This document shows positions 12,503 through 23,974 of a DNA stretch of 64,000 nt, one piece after another. The position numbers and the translations under genes are program-made. The stretch spans positions 35,139,804-35,203,803 of the forward strand of contig OY804579.1 in NCBI GenBank assembly GCA_963680875.1, in the 5' to 3' direction. Source of the stretch: Bathymodiolus brooksi. Lineage: Eukaryota; Mollusca; Bivalvia; Mytilida; Modiolidae. Numbering within the stretch: the stretch's first letter is position 1; each line of letters starts with the position of its first letter. The notes below the pieces were generated by a model. It was not told the DNA's origin, did not search any database, and worked only from the letters and a program-made list of their open reading frames with translations.

Positions 12503-14060
12503 AGAAGATTATTACCCAAGTAGAAAGTATTTCTCTGTTTTATTCAATAAAAATCAAGTAGATAATATTTTTGACCATTTGTAAGGATTATTTGTTTATG
12601 CCGTTGACCTTGTGCAATGGTTCACTTGATCATTTCCTTTACCTGCGGCCAAATATTTTGAACTATTGCACCTACCTCCATTAAATAACTGTATAATATT
12701 ACCCGATGATTTTGACTATAAGTTGACCTCACGAGCGATGTCATGCCCATTCATTTAAACTCTACACTTACCTCACGGTAGATGCAAAATAGTAGTAGAA
12801 TGTGTACAAACCTCACCATCGATGCCCTACCGCAGTTATCCTAGCCAGCCAAGCCATGTACTAATAGACCTTTATTTCAATGTACTTGGTCTCATACCGA
12901 TTTTCTGATGCTACCTTTGATTTGAACGATACACGATGTCATATAGCAGTTTTTGTTATATTGACCATGTATTGACCTCATAACAAAAAATGTATATGAG
13001 TTGAATGTTCCTTTATTATAAAGAGTATGACCAATAAACGTCATCTTTTCTTAGAAGTACCATTACTGTTTTACCTTCATGAACAAATACATTCATATCT
13101 CGTCTTTTATATGCAGTTATATCTTTAAATAGTAATACTTTTGGATGACTCCAGAGTAATAGTCTACAACCATTTTAGGGTGGTTAGTTCCGATTAACCT
13201 GCTTAACCGTTACATAGTTTGCTTCCAGTCAATCATGGTCTTTACTTCATTCAATCAACATTTCTGAATGTTAATTTGAGGTCTATATAAATACAATAGC
13301 TCGCTGTTCATCCATCTTCCTCGTAAATATCTAATTTCATGTCCGTTCATTTAAATTATTAGTAAAATTAAAGCAAGTAAAACGAATTGGCACCTACCAA
13401 TTTGAACAGAATAATAACATGAAAAGGTATGTTGCATTTGAACTCAACATGAATCGGAACAGATTGGAATCGACACATAATATAAATGAAATCAAATGGA
13501 TCTGTGTTACTGTATACCATGTAATATGTACCTTATTTGGAAACCTAAAACGAAACTTAAAACTCAATTTAGACAGATTTTTGCCATACAATGTATTTTT
13601 TTAATAATATAATTGTGATATTTTTAATGAAAAAAAAAACAATGGTCGAGATTGCATGGTTTTGATACTAAGATTGAATAAGTAGTCCTGGTCTGTATTT
13701 CTGAGTTTAACCTTAGAAGTTGCTATCTGTAAATGACTACTTTGATAATATACCGTTACATAAACAATCTAATTAAAGAAAGATGTTTGCTATAAAAAAA
13801 AAACATTCTTTGGCTATACATTAACATTTAATGAAATGCCGTCAGGGTTCATATTTTCAACCAACCAATCAGCTATGAGCCTACTAAATCTTTAGGCACC
13901 TAAAATTAAAATACATCAAGAGCAGTTGTCAATGTATTTAACTGTATAGCATATGATTGGACGGTACAAGATGAATGAAAGATTACATGACATAACCCCT
14001 AACACGGAATGTATCACCAAAGAAAAAGTTTTGAAAAAAAGATACAGCAAACATGTAATT
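12503..14060. other. Non-coding, 3' flank of the caspase gene
   Basis: AT-rich with no recognised exon. It includes two short divergent open frames at 13.4-13.6 kb that lie opposite each other and look like chance frames. Confidence 0.4.
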
Positions 14061-14066
14061 TTTATT
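14061..14066 (-). promoter_or_regulatory. Candidate polyadenylation signal of the caspase gene
   Basis: The minus strand reads AATAAA here, about 283 bases downstream of the caspase stop codon. Position and sequence fit a 3' UTR end. The assignment is inferred. Confidence 0.4.
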
Positions 14067-14348
14067 CAATTGGTTATACAGGTGAAACCACATACAACCT
14101 CATAAACTTCTTGTTTGAATTGTGACAAGGTTAACAATATATTAATAAGTGATGCAACTGTGTACATTTCGTTTTGTTGATTAATCCCCTTTCACCAAAG
14201 GCACTACCTGTATAATGAATAATAACTTTAAACAACTAGTAAAAGTGGCACCATTATTTTAATGCGAATATTTATAAAAATGCTAGTATTGTCATGGTCA
14301 TATTAATATCGTCAATAACCCTTGTTTTAATGCATAATTGTAGTAGTA

Positions 14349-14599
14349 TTAGTCTCTAATATCCGGTTTCTTCGGCCTGAAATAAACATATCTAGTTAAC
14401 ATAGACACTATGCAAGGCATCATTTTCATTTTGTCGGTGAATGCATCATCTTTACAAGATTCAAACTCGTAGGCTACAATTCTGTTAACCTGTGTCAGCA
14501 TATGAACAAGTTCCATCTTTGTGCCATAATTCTCTATTACAATACACAATGCTTGTATAAACCACGATCCATCCTGATTGTTCTGCCACGAATAACAAC
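14349..14599 (-). CDS. Caspase exon 5: p10 subunit, C-terminus
   Basis: Encodes residues 224-305 plus the stop. The acceptor is TTTTCAG|GT, and the split codon gives Gly223. Recognisable p10 motifs are CYSWQNNQDGSWFIQAL, MLTQVNRIVAYEFES and MMPCIVSMLTRYVYF, the last being the conserved core strand and C-terminal block of the family. Within SWxN the residue is Gln228 (codon CAG). Caspases almost invariably have Arg here (Arg207 in caspase-3, Arg341 in caspase-1), where it binds the P1 Asp and substrate backbone. The protein ends nine residues after YF with a TAA stop. This exon is short, in frame and free of stops, so the unusual residue is not accompanied by other signs of decay. Confidence 0.95.
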
Positions 14600-15963
14600 C
14601 TGAAAACACTATATAAATTAAATACATACTGTTGCAATACTGTGACTTAGACTATTGACATGTATTTATGATTAATATAATTCGTCATGACATAATAATA
14701 AGTAAAATGTATAGGAAACATATAGCAATTCCAAAAAATGTAAGCTAAAACAATGACCTTTGACCTCCCTACTATCAATTATATTGTAACAGCGGTTGTG
14801 AATCTATTATCATGTATATATATGATATATATACACACTAAAAGTTGATACTACGTCCCACATATCATCGATTAAGTATGTATTGTAAATTTGATTTACA
14901 AGATGTTATTTTCCTTTGTTTTCAGTTCTAATTTGCAGTGCAATATACTTTATTGCATATAAACGTTACAGATAATAAGAACGTAGATATAAAATTTAGT
15001 GCACACGAAGTATTTCTGGAATAACCTTCATCAGGTACGTTACTGTAATAACCTTCATCAGGTACGTTACTGTAATAACCTTCATCAGGTACGTTACTGT
15101 AATAACCTTAATCAGGTACGCTCAGAATAACCTTCATCAGGTACACTCAGAATAACCTTCATCAGGTACGTTAGTAGTAATAACCTTCATCAGGTACGCT
15201 CAGAATAACCTTCATCAGGTACACTCAGAATAACCTTCATCAGGTACGCTCAGAATAACCTTCATCAGGTACGCTCAGAATAACCTTCATGAGGTAGAGG
15301 CTCAATATCCAAATACTGGAAAGCCAAATAATTTAAGGTTTTGGGAGCAATAAAACCAAAGGACCTGAAGATGATCGCCATAATATTAACAAATTAAGCA
15401 TAGTGGAACTTGTGCGATCCGACACCTGAGTTTTCCGACATCCTGTGACATCCGACAAAAAATTATATTACCTAAGTATATCTATAAACTAAAATAAAAC
15501 CTGGGTATTCCGACATTAGGCACAATCCGACACGTTTCCTTGGTCCCTTGGTGTGTCGGATTAGACAGATTCTACTGTATTAACATTCCTTTATTAATTC
15601 AGTTACATGTAAACGCTAAATTTGTACAACCTTACTTCTTATGCAGTATTGTACGAACCTTCTTTCAATTGATATGCATCTTTTTGACCTCAATTATTGC
15701 ATCGCCGCATAAATTAACCTCATGTATTAACACCACAGTATTTCATTTTAATCACATCTTCAAATCCTCCGATAATGGATTGAATTGTTGACCCAATCAT
15801 TTAGTTACTTTATTACAATTTCTATCTAATAACTTTCTAACGAGAATATCGATATTAATCTTCATTAAATGGCTTTTTATTTTTATCATTCAGATTAAAA
15901 TGACTTTCACTCTATCATTTCTATTATATTGGCACTGATTGATTAAGTATAAAATGACAATAC
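14600..15963 (-). other. Caspase intron 4 (1.36 kb)
   Basis: Bounded by CCAG|GTATTG (donor) and TTTTCAG|GT (acceptor) on the minus strand, phase 1. Its main content is the C-rep copy at about 14995-15400 with an internal minisatellite. Confidence 0.9.
14995..15400 (+). repeat. C-rep with an internally amplified 25-28-bp motif
   Basis: The motif 'aataaccttcatcaggtacg' is repeated 11 times at 15016-15296 with three spacer types ('ttactgt', 'ctcag', 'actcag'). Downstream sequence ('ggaaagccaaataattt', 'ttttgggagcaataaaacc') is the ordinary body of C-rep, which elsewhere (16735-16855, 36865-37015 minus, 56720-56860) carries the motif at most once. The minisatellite has therefore grown inside a dispersed repeat. 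Confidence 0.85.
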
Positions 15964-16108
15964 CTGGTACTGTGGAGTAGGCAAACAGGAAGTCAGCTTC
16001 TACCGGAACTTTCCGAATAGACGATAATCCAGGTTCGAAATCCTCCGAAAGGCCACTCTTGTCTGACATACTGTCAAACGAATGATTCATAGGGTTTGTA
16101 CGACAAGC
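15964..16108 (-). CDS. Caspase exon 4: active-site cysteine and p20/p10 linker
   Basis: Encodes residues 175-222. The acceptor is TTTTTTACAG|GCTTGT and the donor CCAG|GTATTG. The first codons are Ala-Cys-Arg-Thr, which complete the active-site pentapeptide as QACRT with Gln174 from exon 3. Cys176 is the expected nucleophile. The fifth residue of the pentapeptide is Thr where Gly is nearly universal. A short linker with Asp186, Asp190 and Asp197 follows as possible processing sites (none is a clean DxxD). The p10 entry KVPVEADFLFAYSTVPG comes next. Reading through the donor produces a longer open frame that is not real coding sequence. Confidence 0.94.
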
Positions 16109-16482
16109 CTGTAAAAAATGAAGACATTTCATATAATTCAATTCGTATTGATTTATTATGTGTGGGAACTTCAACAATGATATCAAGTTTAATACATGCT
16201 GTCCTTTTTTGATGTCTTTCTCTTTGGTGCATGTTATTTTAGAATTGTTATGGAAGGTCATCATACTGTTTGATCGAGTACATTTCTTCTCAAGGTTCGT
16301 GTCTAGCTTTTCCATGAAGGTGAGGCCATCGCAGGAAATAAAATAAACGAACATTATACTGAAAGCTATAGCCACTGTATAATCTACAAATCTTATTTTC
16401 ATAATACTCTGCATATGCATGTCGCAACATGCAATCAATTTCTTGGAATAAAATAAAATTTCGGTTCATGATCATCCACTGG

Positions 16483-16592
16483 AATTAGACCGAATGTCAT
16501 GAAAATTGCTGATCTAAGGTGATAATCACTGGAATTGGATCCAAGGTCATGGTAATACCTGGAATTAGACCCAAGGTCATGATAATACCTTG
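16483..16592 (+). repeat. Short degenerate tandem repeat
   Basis: About three diverged copies of 'cactggaattagacccaagg' plus 'tcatgataatacct' occur within caspase intron 3. Confidence 0.7.
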
Positions 16593-16734
16593 TTCAGACG
16601 TGCTGCATTGGCCATATACTGTTTCTGCCACATATTTATTCGGATCTATGTCAACTGAAAACAATTTATATATCTATTTCGGCATTCCTGACTGGGTAGT
16701 TGAACATAATAAATAAAAATAAAAAATACCACAC

Positions 16735-16855
16735 GACGCGTTTCATCTACGCTTAAAGTCAAAAAACAGGAAAGCCAATTCTTTAAGAAGTTTTTAATAG
16801 CAAATAAATCAAAGGGTCTAAACTGGATAGCCAAAATCGACTATGGTTACTTATT
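16735..16855 (+). repeat. C-rep fragment
   Basis: Contains 'caggaaagccaattcttt', 'atcaaagggtctaaactgga' and 'tagccaaaatcgactatgg', matching the body of copies near 15.3, 36.9 and 56.8 kb. Confidence 0.7.
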
Positions 16856-16980
16856 TCTAGGGAGACATTGGTTGTAATAAATTACATTTAGAAACTATTA
16901 ATGTCAAATATAAATATATCAAATAAATCATATCACCAGCGAGGCATTGACTACTGTTGATTTTAAATGATAATTATTGT

Positions 16981-17216
16981 TAGTTGGTTGGTTTATGGTG
17001 TTTAGCGCAACTTTCAACAATATTTCAGGTATATCGTGGAGGTCAGTTTTATTGGTGGAGGAAACCGGACTACCCGGAGAAAACCACCGACCTGTCCAAG
17101 TCACTGATAAACATTATTACAAAAGGTTGTATCGAGTACACCTCTCCTGAGCGGGACCCGAATTCACAACGTTAGTGGTGATAGACACTGATTGCACAAG
17201 TAGTTGTAAATCCAAC
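16981..17216 (+). repeat. V-rep, near full-length copy
   Basis: Order of blocks: 'tatggtgtttagcgcaac', 'atatcgtggaggtcagtttt', 'ggaggaaaccggactacccg', 'accgacctg', 'tgtatcgagtacacctctc', 'gatagacactgattgca', 'gttgtaaatccaac'. The same order is seen near 57 kb (plus) and 47 kb (minus), showing it is a mobile SINE-like unit, although no clear pol III promoter was seen. Its last bases run directly into the 45-bp minisatellite. Confidence 0.75.
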
Positions 17217-19795
17217 GAACAACCTGACACTTTACTTATCAACATTAATACTATTACAATAGAACAACCTGACACTTTACTTATCAACATTAATACTATT
17301 ACAATAGAACAACCTGACACTTTACTTATCAACATTAATACTATTACAATAGAACAATCTGATACACTTTACTTATCAACATTAATACTATTACAATAGA
17401 ACAATCTGACACTTTACTTATCAACATTAATACTATTACAATAGAACAATCTGACACTTTACTTATCAACATTAATACTATTACAATAGAACAACCTGAC
17501 ACTTTACTTATCAACATTAATACTATTACAATAGAACAATCTGATACACTTTACTTATCAACATTAATACTATTACAATAGAACAACCTGACACTTTACT
17601 TATCAACATTAATACTATTACAATAGAACAACCTGACACTTTACTTATCAACATTAATACTATTACAATAGAACAATCTGATACACTTTACTTATCAACA
17701 TTAATACTATTACAATAGAACAACCTGACACTTTACTTATCAACATTAATACTATTACAATAGAACAATCTGATACACTTTACTTATCAACATTAATACT
17801 ATTACAATAGAACAATCTGATACACTTTACTTATCAACATTAATACTATTACAATAGAACAACCTGACACTTTACTTATCAACATTAATACTATTACAAT
17901 AGAACAATCTGATACACTTTACTTATCAACATTAATACTATTACAATAGAACAATCTGATACACTTTACTTATCAACATTAATACTATTACAATAGAACA
18001 ACCTGACACTTTACTTATCAACATTAATACTATTACAATAGAACAACCTGACACTTTACTTATCAACATTAATACTATTACAATAGAACAACCTGACACT
18101 TTACTTATCAACATTAATACTATTACAATAGAACAATCTGATACACTTTACTTATCAACATTAATACTATTACAATAGAACAATCTGACACTTTACTTAT
18201 CAACATTAATACTATTACAATAGAACAATCTGACACTTTACTTATCAACATTAATACTATTATAATAGAACAACCTGACACTTTACTTATCAACATTAAT
18301 ACTGTTACAATAGAACAATCTGATACACTTTACTTATCAACATTAATACTATTACAATAGAACAATCTGACACTTTACTTATCAACATTAATACTATTAC
18401 AATAGAACAACCTGACACTTTACTTATCAACATTAATACTATTACAATAGAACAACCTGACACTTTACTTATCAACATTAATACTATTACAATAGAACAA
18501 TCTGATACACTTTACTTATCAACATTAATACTATTACAATAGAACAACCTGACACTTTACTTATCAACATTAATACTATTACAATAGAACAACCTGACAC
18601 TTTACTTATCAACATTAATACTATTACAATAGAACAACCTGACACTTTACTTATCAACATTAATACTATTACAATAGAACAATCTGATACACTTTACTTA
18701 TCAACATTAATACTATTACAATAGAACAACCTGACACACTTTACTTATCAACATTAATACTATTACAATAGAACAACCTGACACTTTACTTATCAACATT
18801 AATACTATTACAATAGAACAACCTGACACTTTACTTATCAACATTAATACTATTACAATAGAACAACCTGACACTTTACTTATCAACATTAATACTATTA
18901 CAATAGAACAATCTGATACACTTTACTTATCAACATTAATACTATTACAATAGAACAACCTGACACTTTACTTATCAACATTAATACTATTACAATAGAA
19001 CAACCTGACACTTTACTTATCAACATTAATACTATTACAATAGAACAACCTGACACTTTACTTATCAACATTAATACTATTACAATAGAACAACCTGACA
19101 CTTTACTTATCAACATTAATACTATTACAATAGAACAACCTGACACTTTACTTATCAACATTAATACTATTACAATAGAACAACCTGACACGTTACTTAT
19201 CAACATTAATACTATTACAATAGAACAACCTGACACTTTACTTATCAACATTAATACTATTACAATAGAACAATCTGACACTTTACTTATCAACATTAAT
19301 ACTATTACAATAGAACAATCTGATACACTTTACTTATCAACATTAATACTATTACAATAGAACAATCTGATACACTTTACTTATCAACATTAATACTATT
19401 ACAATAGAACAATCTGACACTTTACTTATCAACATTAATACTATTACAATAGAACAATCTGATACACTTTACTTATCAACATTAATACTATTACAATAGA
19501 ACAATCTGATACACTTTACTTATCAACATTAATACTATTACAATAGAACAATCTGACACTTTACTTATCAACATTAATACTATTACAATAGAACAACCTG
19601 ACACTTTACTTATCAACATTAATACTATTACAATAGAACAACCTGACACTTTACTTATCAACATTAATACTATTACAATAGAACAACCTGACACTTTACT
19701 TATTAACATTAATACTATTACAATAGAACCTGACACTTTACTTATCAACATTAATACTATTACAATAGAACAACCTGACACTTTACTTATCAATA
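17217..19795 (+). repeat. 45/47-bp minisatellite, about 56 copies
   Basis: Units read 'gaacaacctgacactttact' plus 'tatcaacattaatac' plus 'tattacaata'. A second unit type has 'aatctgatacacttt' and is two bases longer. The two types, and a 45-bp hybrid with 'aatctgacacttt', are intermixed through the array. Because 45 is a multiple of three, runs of the short unit give a 15-residue repeat on the minus strand. The 47-bp units break that frame, so it is not a protein. Confidence 0.97.
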
Positions 19796-21931
19796 ATTCA
19801 TTCTTTACTTTACACATGTTAGTACAGCAATTTGTTTGATAATTAATTTTAAATCATTAATAATTCATTGTACGAACTCCTACATACATGATTAGATAAA
19901 TATAGGAAATAAAGCAATATAAACTGATTACAGTTGTTAGAAGGTATACGCCTTGTAAATCTAACAATAGTCTTGATTAATGTTGAAATTCACGAAATGC
20001 TTAAATATATAGCAATTGTACAACAAAGATATACAAGGTGACCAGTGATGAAGCTGTTTATCTAGAGTTGATAGTGGCTTAAAGATTGTGGCTGGTACTG
20101 TTACTAGTTGCATGCGTAGAGATGATGATCACATAAACATTGTATGTGCCCGATACTGTAGAAAGTTGCTTGCCTAGAGTTGATGGCTAGTCAACCAGGG
20201 CATCGTAGCTGGGGTTATTGAACTTTTTCCTACTAATTATTTACATTTTCAACATTTCACATTGAATTAATGCAATTAGCAATTGCATTTACTTCTGGAG
20301 GTCCTTTAATACTCCGCCCCATTTTCAATTAACAAATTGGTTAGCGATTTGATAAACGATTTTTTTCTGGTACAAAATAATTAAAAGATACGACTTTGTT
20401 ACAGGAGACACAGATTTATTTTATTTTAAATGTTATTAGTTGTTCAAACATATTAATAACTATAGTTTATTGTCGTGTATTGTATTGTATTCCCACTAGT
20501 GACTATTGTTCAATACTTTTCAGGTAAAGGTCGAAGAAAGAGGAGATGTTCGTATAAATCAAAATATTTCTGTTCTTTTATTAAAAAAAAACAATAAAAA
20601 GATTAAACGTTTCAATTTCATATTGATTATTCCATCAAACAATTATATTACTTGATATAAAAAAGCAACAGTCTAATGTTAAATAATTTGATTTCTTTCA
20701 TAAACTTTGAAAAATGATGATAAATGTTAGCACATAAAAAAAAACCTCTTTTATAACATTGTTGAGTGAAACATTAAATACAGCGATAAATCGTTAACAT
20801 ATCATACCATACAAATGAAATGCAACAGATTTACCAAACAAATAAGTCAATATGTACCATTTGTGGCGTTATTGAATGGACTAGACGTGGTCTACAGAAA
20901 CCCATACAATACTTAGTAAATAGCTTTTTTTTTGTATGGCTTTGATAAATGCATCATCTTGGGGTTTTTTGTTGGAATTTTATGTGTGTGTATTATATAT
21001 CATATATATATTCATCAAACTGATGAAAATATGTATCCTTGTATATATATCTATAGTTGCCATAAGAATATTGACATTCTATACAACTTTAATCTTTAAT
21101 GTTAATCGAATGCCTACCAGTGTTAAATGCTGATCAGAGTTTTTGTAGAAACAGTTTTTTGTACCGCGTGTCATTTCTCTGTTTGTTTTTCGTTTTTTTT
21201 TTAATTTTGTCATGTTATGCTATCTACAAATGCATGTGCTTCTGTTTCACCCAACAATAAAATTGACAGCCACGACATAACTGAAATAATGTTGAAAGTG
21301 GCGTTAAGCACCATAAACAAAACCAAACAAATGCATCTTGACCAGCCAGTGATAATCATAAATTCTCATTCTGTTGCCAATGTATTACCATATTTCTTCA
21401 CCAGAGATAAATAAATCTTCACATGATAAACATCGAGTTTTAGTGATAGGTTTAATATCTGAAAATTTAGCTGTCGGGAGTGGAAAAAATATCGTAATTC
21501 ACTGATATAAGAATGAGAATCTGTTTCTTCGATGACAAAGACGTCAAAAATATGTTTAAGTTGTTAATTTCCGTCGTTAATGAGCATTGAAAGGAAATTG
21601 ATGGTCATTAAAAAAATTACGAAAATATAACAAACTGGTTAAACACGCTAAGAATATGAGAAAAGATAAAATCTCTTAGGTTATTAAATACACAAAGAGA
21701 CTGTGCTATTTGTTCTGAGAAAGGATCCTTACAGCCCGTTAGTGCACATAGAGTTTGTACATGTCGGCATTTTGACAGGTTCTACTAAGCTTCCATTGCA
21801 TATCCCTTTGTCGTTTATAGAAATGTTAAGACATAAATGTTTCTATGACTATTTATTGAGATATTAATATTGATTGATCGAAGATGTAATTGTCGTGGCG
21901 CCACATTTGCATCATTACGTATAAAGTTTAG
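19796..21931. other. Intronic sequence with a V-rep head fragment
   Basis: No exon is recognised. A minus-strand V-rep head lies at about 21266-21320 ('gttgaaagtggcgttaagca' on the plus strand). Two 60-odd residue frames near 20.9-21.4 kb look like chance frames, the second overlapping this repeat. Confidence 0.5.
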
Positions 21932-22085
21932 CTTTAGAAATGCCTGTACCAAGTCAGGGTCATTACGGTTTTCACAGTTTTCCGGTTGTTGACTGATTTT
22001 GTCTGTTTATATACTTATGAGTTTTGACTTTCCTTTGTAAGATTGTTCGGAGTTCGGTGATTTTGTTATTACCCTTATTTAAACA
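21932..22085 (+). repeat. P-rep copy
   Basis: Carries 'tgcctgtaccaagtcagggt', 'ttttccggttgttgactg' and 'cttatgagttttgactttcc'. Copies also lie at 49490-49640 (plus) and 62050-62225 (minus), with long stretches of identity among the three. I recall similar text in mussel sequences. Confidence 0.8.
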
Positions 22086-22324
22086 GTTAGGCATTAAACA
22101 CTTTGCCTGTAAGTATATTTAATTTGATATATGAACAATAATGCTTACTGTGGTTTCATTTAGTAGTATATTGTTACTAAGGTGTGTGTCAGGTAGTAGT
22201 ATATTGTTACTAATGTGTGTGTCAGGGACATTACAATGTAATAAATAACGTCAGATACAATTATCATCTGACTTCATTCCCTTCATTTTATATTTTATGG
22301 ATAATCAGTACATTAACATTAAAT

Positions 22325-22545
22325 AAACGTTAGAGACAACCAAAGGAGCAATCAAGAATGGACAATCCAGAGACGGTAGTAACATTGGGGTCACAGGTCA
22401 CAAACATAATACAAAAACACTAACACAGAAATATAAAATTATGAGCAACACGGACCTCACCAAAAAAAGAAAAAAACGGGGGTGCATCCATATTCTCCCG
22501 AATGGTAAGAAGTTCCTGTTTCTTATAAGACAGACAGCGTGATAC
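22325..22545 (-). repeat. M-rep related copy
   Basis: On the minus strand it reads 'cttataagaaacaggaactt', then 'ggtgaggtccgtgttgctc', then 'ggattgtcc' and 'gtctctaacgtttattt'. The last part also occurs at 55970-56165. Confidence 0.6.
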
Positions 22546-22993
22546 CCCTATAGTCAAGTACGGTAAAAGTATGCACTGAGATAGATGAAAGAAATTATCT
22601 ACGTAAAAGGGAAAAGATCAATTGTTATTTGAGATATAGTATTTCAAGTAATAATTGTTTGATTAGAATAAAGAAAAATCCAAATATCTTTTAAACTATA
22701 GATTTTTGAACAGCAAAATAAACGAGAGTTTTATTTAGAATTAGGAGTGCTAACTAAAAATGTTACAGTAATGCTTCTTATTGTTTTGGCTGAGGCTGCA
22801 CTCAGATGAAATTTTGTATTTTGGTCCTATTTTGTTGTCATTTTTCGGGTGGGAGTAGATGTACTTTATAGAAGAGCCATCCGTACGTCAGGTATCTTAC
22901 CTGTAAAATCTTTCTCTCAGCCACGTGTACGTTAGATGAACCTGACAAGCATTTCTCTCATAAATTATTGTTATATTTTGCATTTTTTGTAAA

Positions 22994-23974
22994 ATGGGTA
23001 AAAAGTCTGACTTATCTCCGGAATGCCAAAAGTTTGTAAAAACGTTATTTCTCTTTTTTAGTAAGGAAAAGGCAACGAAGAAGCAAATTGTCACATTTGA
23101 TAAGGTATATCAAAAGATATCTAAAGCTTTGGGCGTGTCTTACACTTCAGTGCACCGTATTATGAATGGTAAGAGGCCTTGTTAGTCAAATAGACCCAAA
23201 GAAAGAGCTACACATTTTGACGACTTTGATCATTGTATTATTAAAAGAACAATCCACGGTTTATATTCACAGAAAATTGCTCCGTCCATCTCAATAATAC
23301 ATAAGGAAATAAAAGATTCTATTAAAATATCAAAGTCTAAACTTACTCTAACTCTCATTGATCTTGGATATACTTATAAAAAATAGGTGATAATCGAAGA
23401 GTTCTATACGATTAATGATAGGTGTAATTATCTGAGAAAGATCAAATCTGTTAGGGAAGCAGGGTATGATATCGTGTACATGGATGAAACATGGGTTAAC
23501 CAAAATCAATGCACATATTATATGTGGCTTCCGAATGATGGGTCTGATGCCCCAAAAATACCCTCGGGTAAAGGCAAACGTTTGATTGTTTTGCATTCAG
23601 GTACGCGAAGTGAGGGTTTGATTGACGGCTGCCATTTAGTGTTTCTGGCCAAATCAAAGGATGGTGACTATCACCGGGAGATGAATAGTGTTGTCTTTCT
23701 TGAGTGGTTTGAAAATCCATTGATGCCTGCACTGAAAAATACTAACTTGGTTGTGCTAGATAATGCAAGTTATCACAATGTTAAAACAGAAGATACGGTG
23801 TGCCCAAATTTTAGTCAGAAAAAAGCTGTTCTCCAAAACTATCTTACACAACACAACATTCCTTTTTCTGCTACTGATACCAAAAAAGTATTACATGAAA
23901 AAGTAAAACGAAAAAATACCACAGTAGTTTATAAAACAGATAAAATTGCTAATATACACGGACATGAAGTATAA
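22994..23974 (+). pseudogene. Tc1/mariner (DDE_3-type) transposase, broken
   Basis: The N-terminal piece (22994-23185) is a helix-turn-helix region with VYQKISKALGVSYTSVHRIM. After a stop (TAG at 23182-23184), a second frame holds DDFDHCIIKRTIHGLYSQK and ends at another stop before 23387. The third piece (23387-23974) has the catalytic-core signatures YMDETWVNQNQCTYYMWLP and, about 110 residues later, VVLDNASYHN. These are the first two Asp of a DDE/DDD triad in the IS630-Tc1-mariner superfamily. It stops at IHGHEV, just before the segment that should carry the third acidic residue, so the element is truncated and has at least two internal stops. No terminal inverted repeats were found. It lies within caspase intron 3. 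Confidence 0.85.

Noticed and set aside
15890..16438. 182-residue minus-strand open frame
   Set aside because: It is caspase exon 4 plus flanking intron read through the acceptor and donor; only 15964-16108 is coding.
18898..19817. Long minus-strand frames of 15-residue repeats (ISKVSGCSIVIVLML)
   Set aside because: They are translations of the 45-bp minisatellite; 47-bp units break the frame and there is no start, domain or codon-level constraint.
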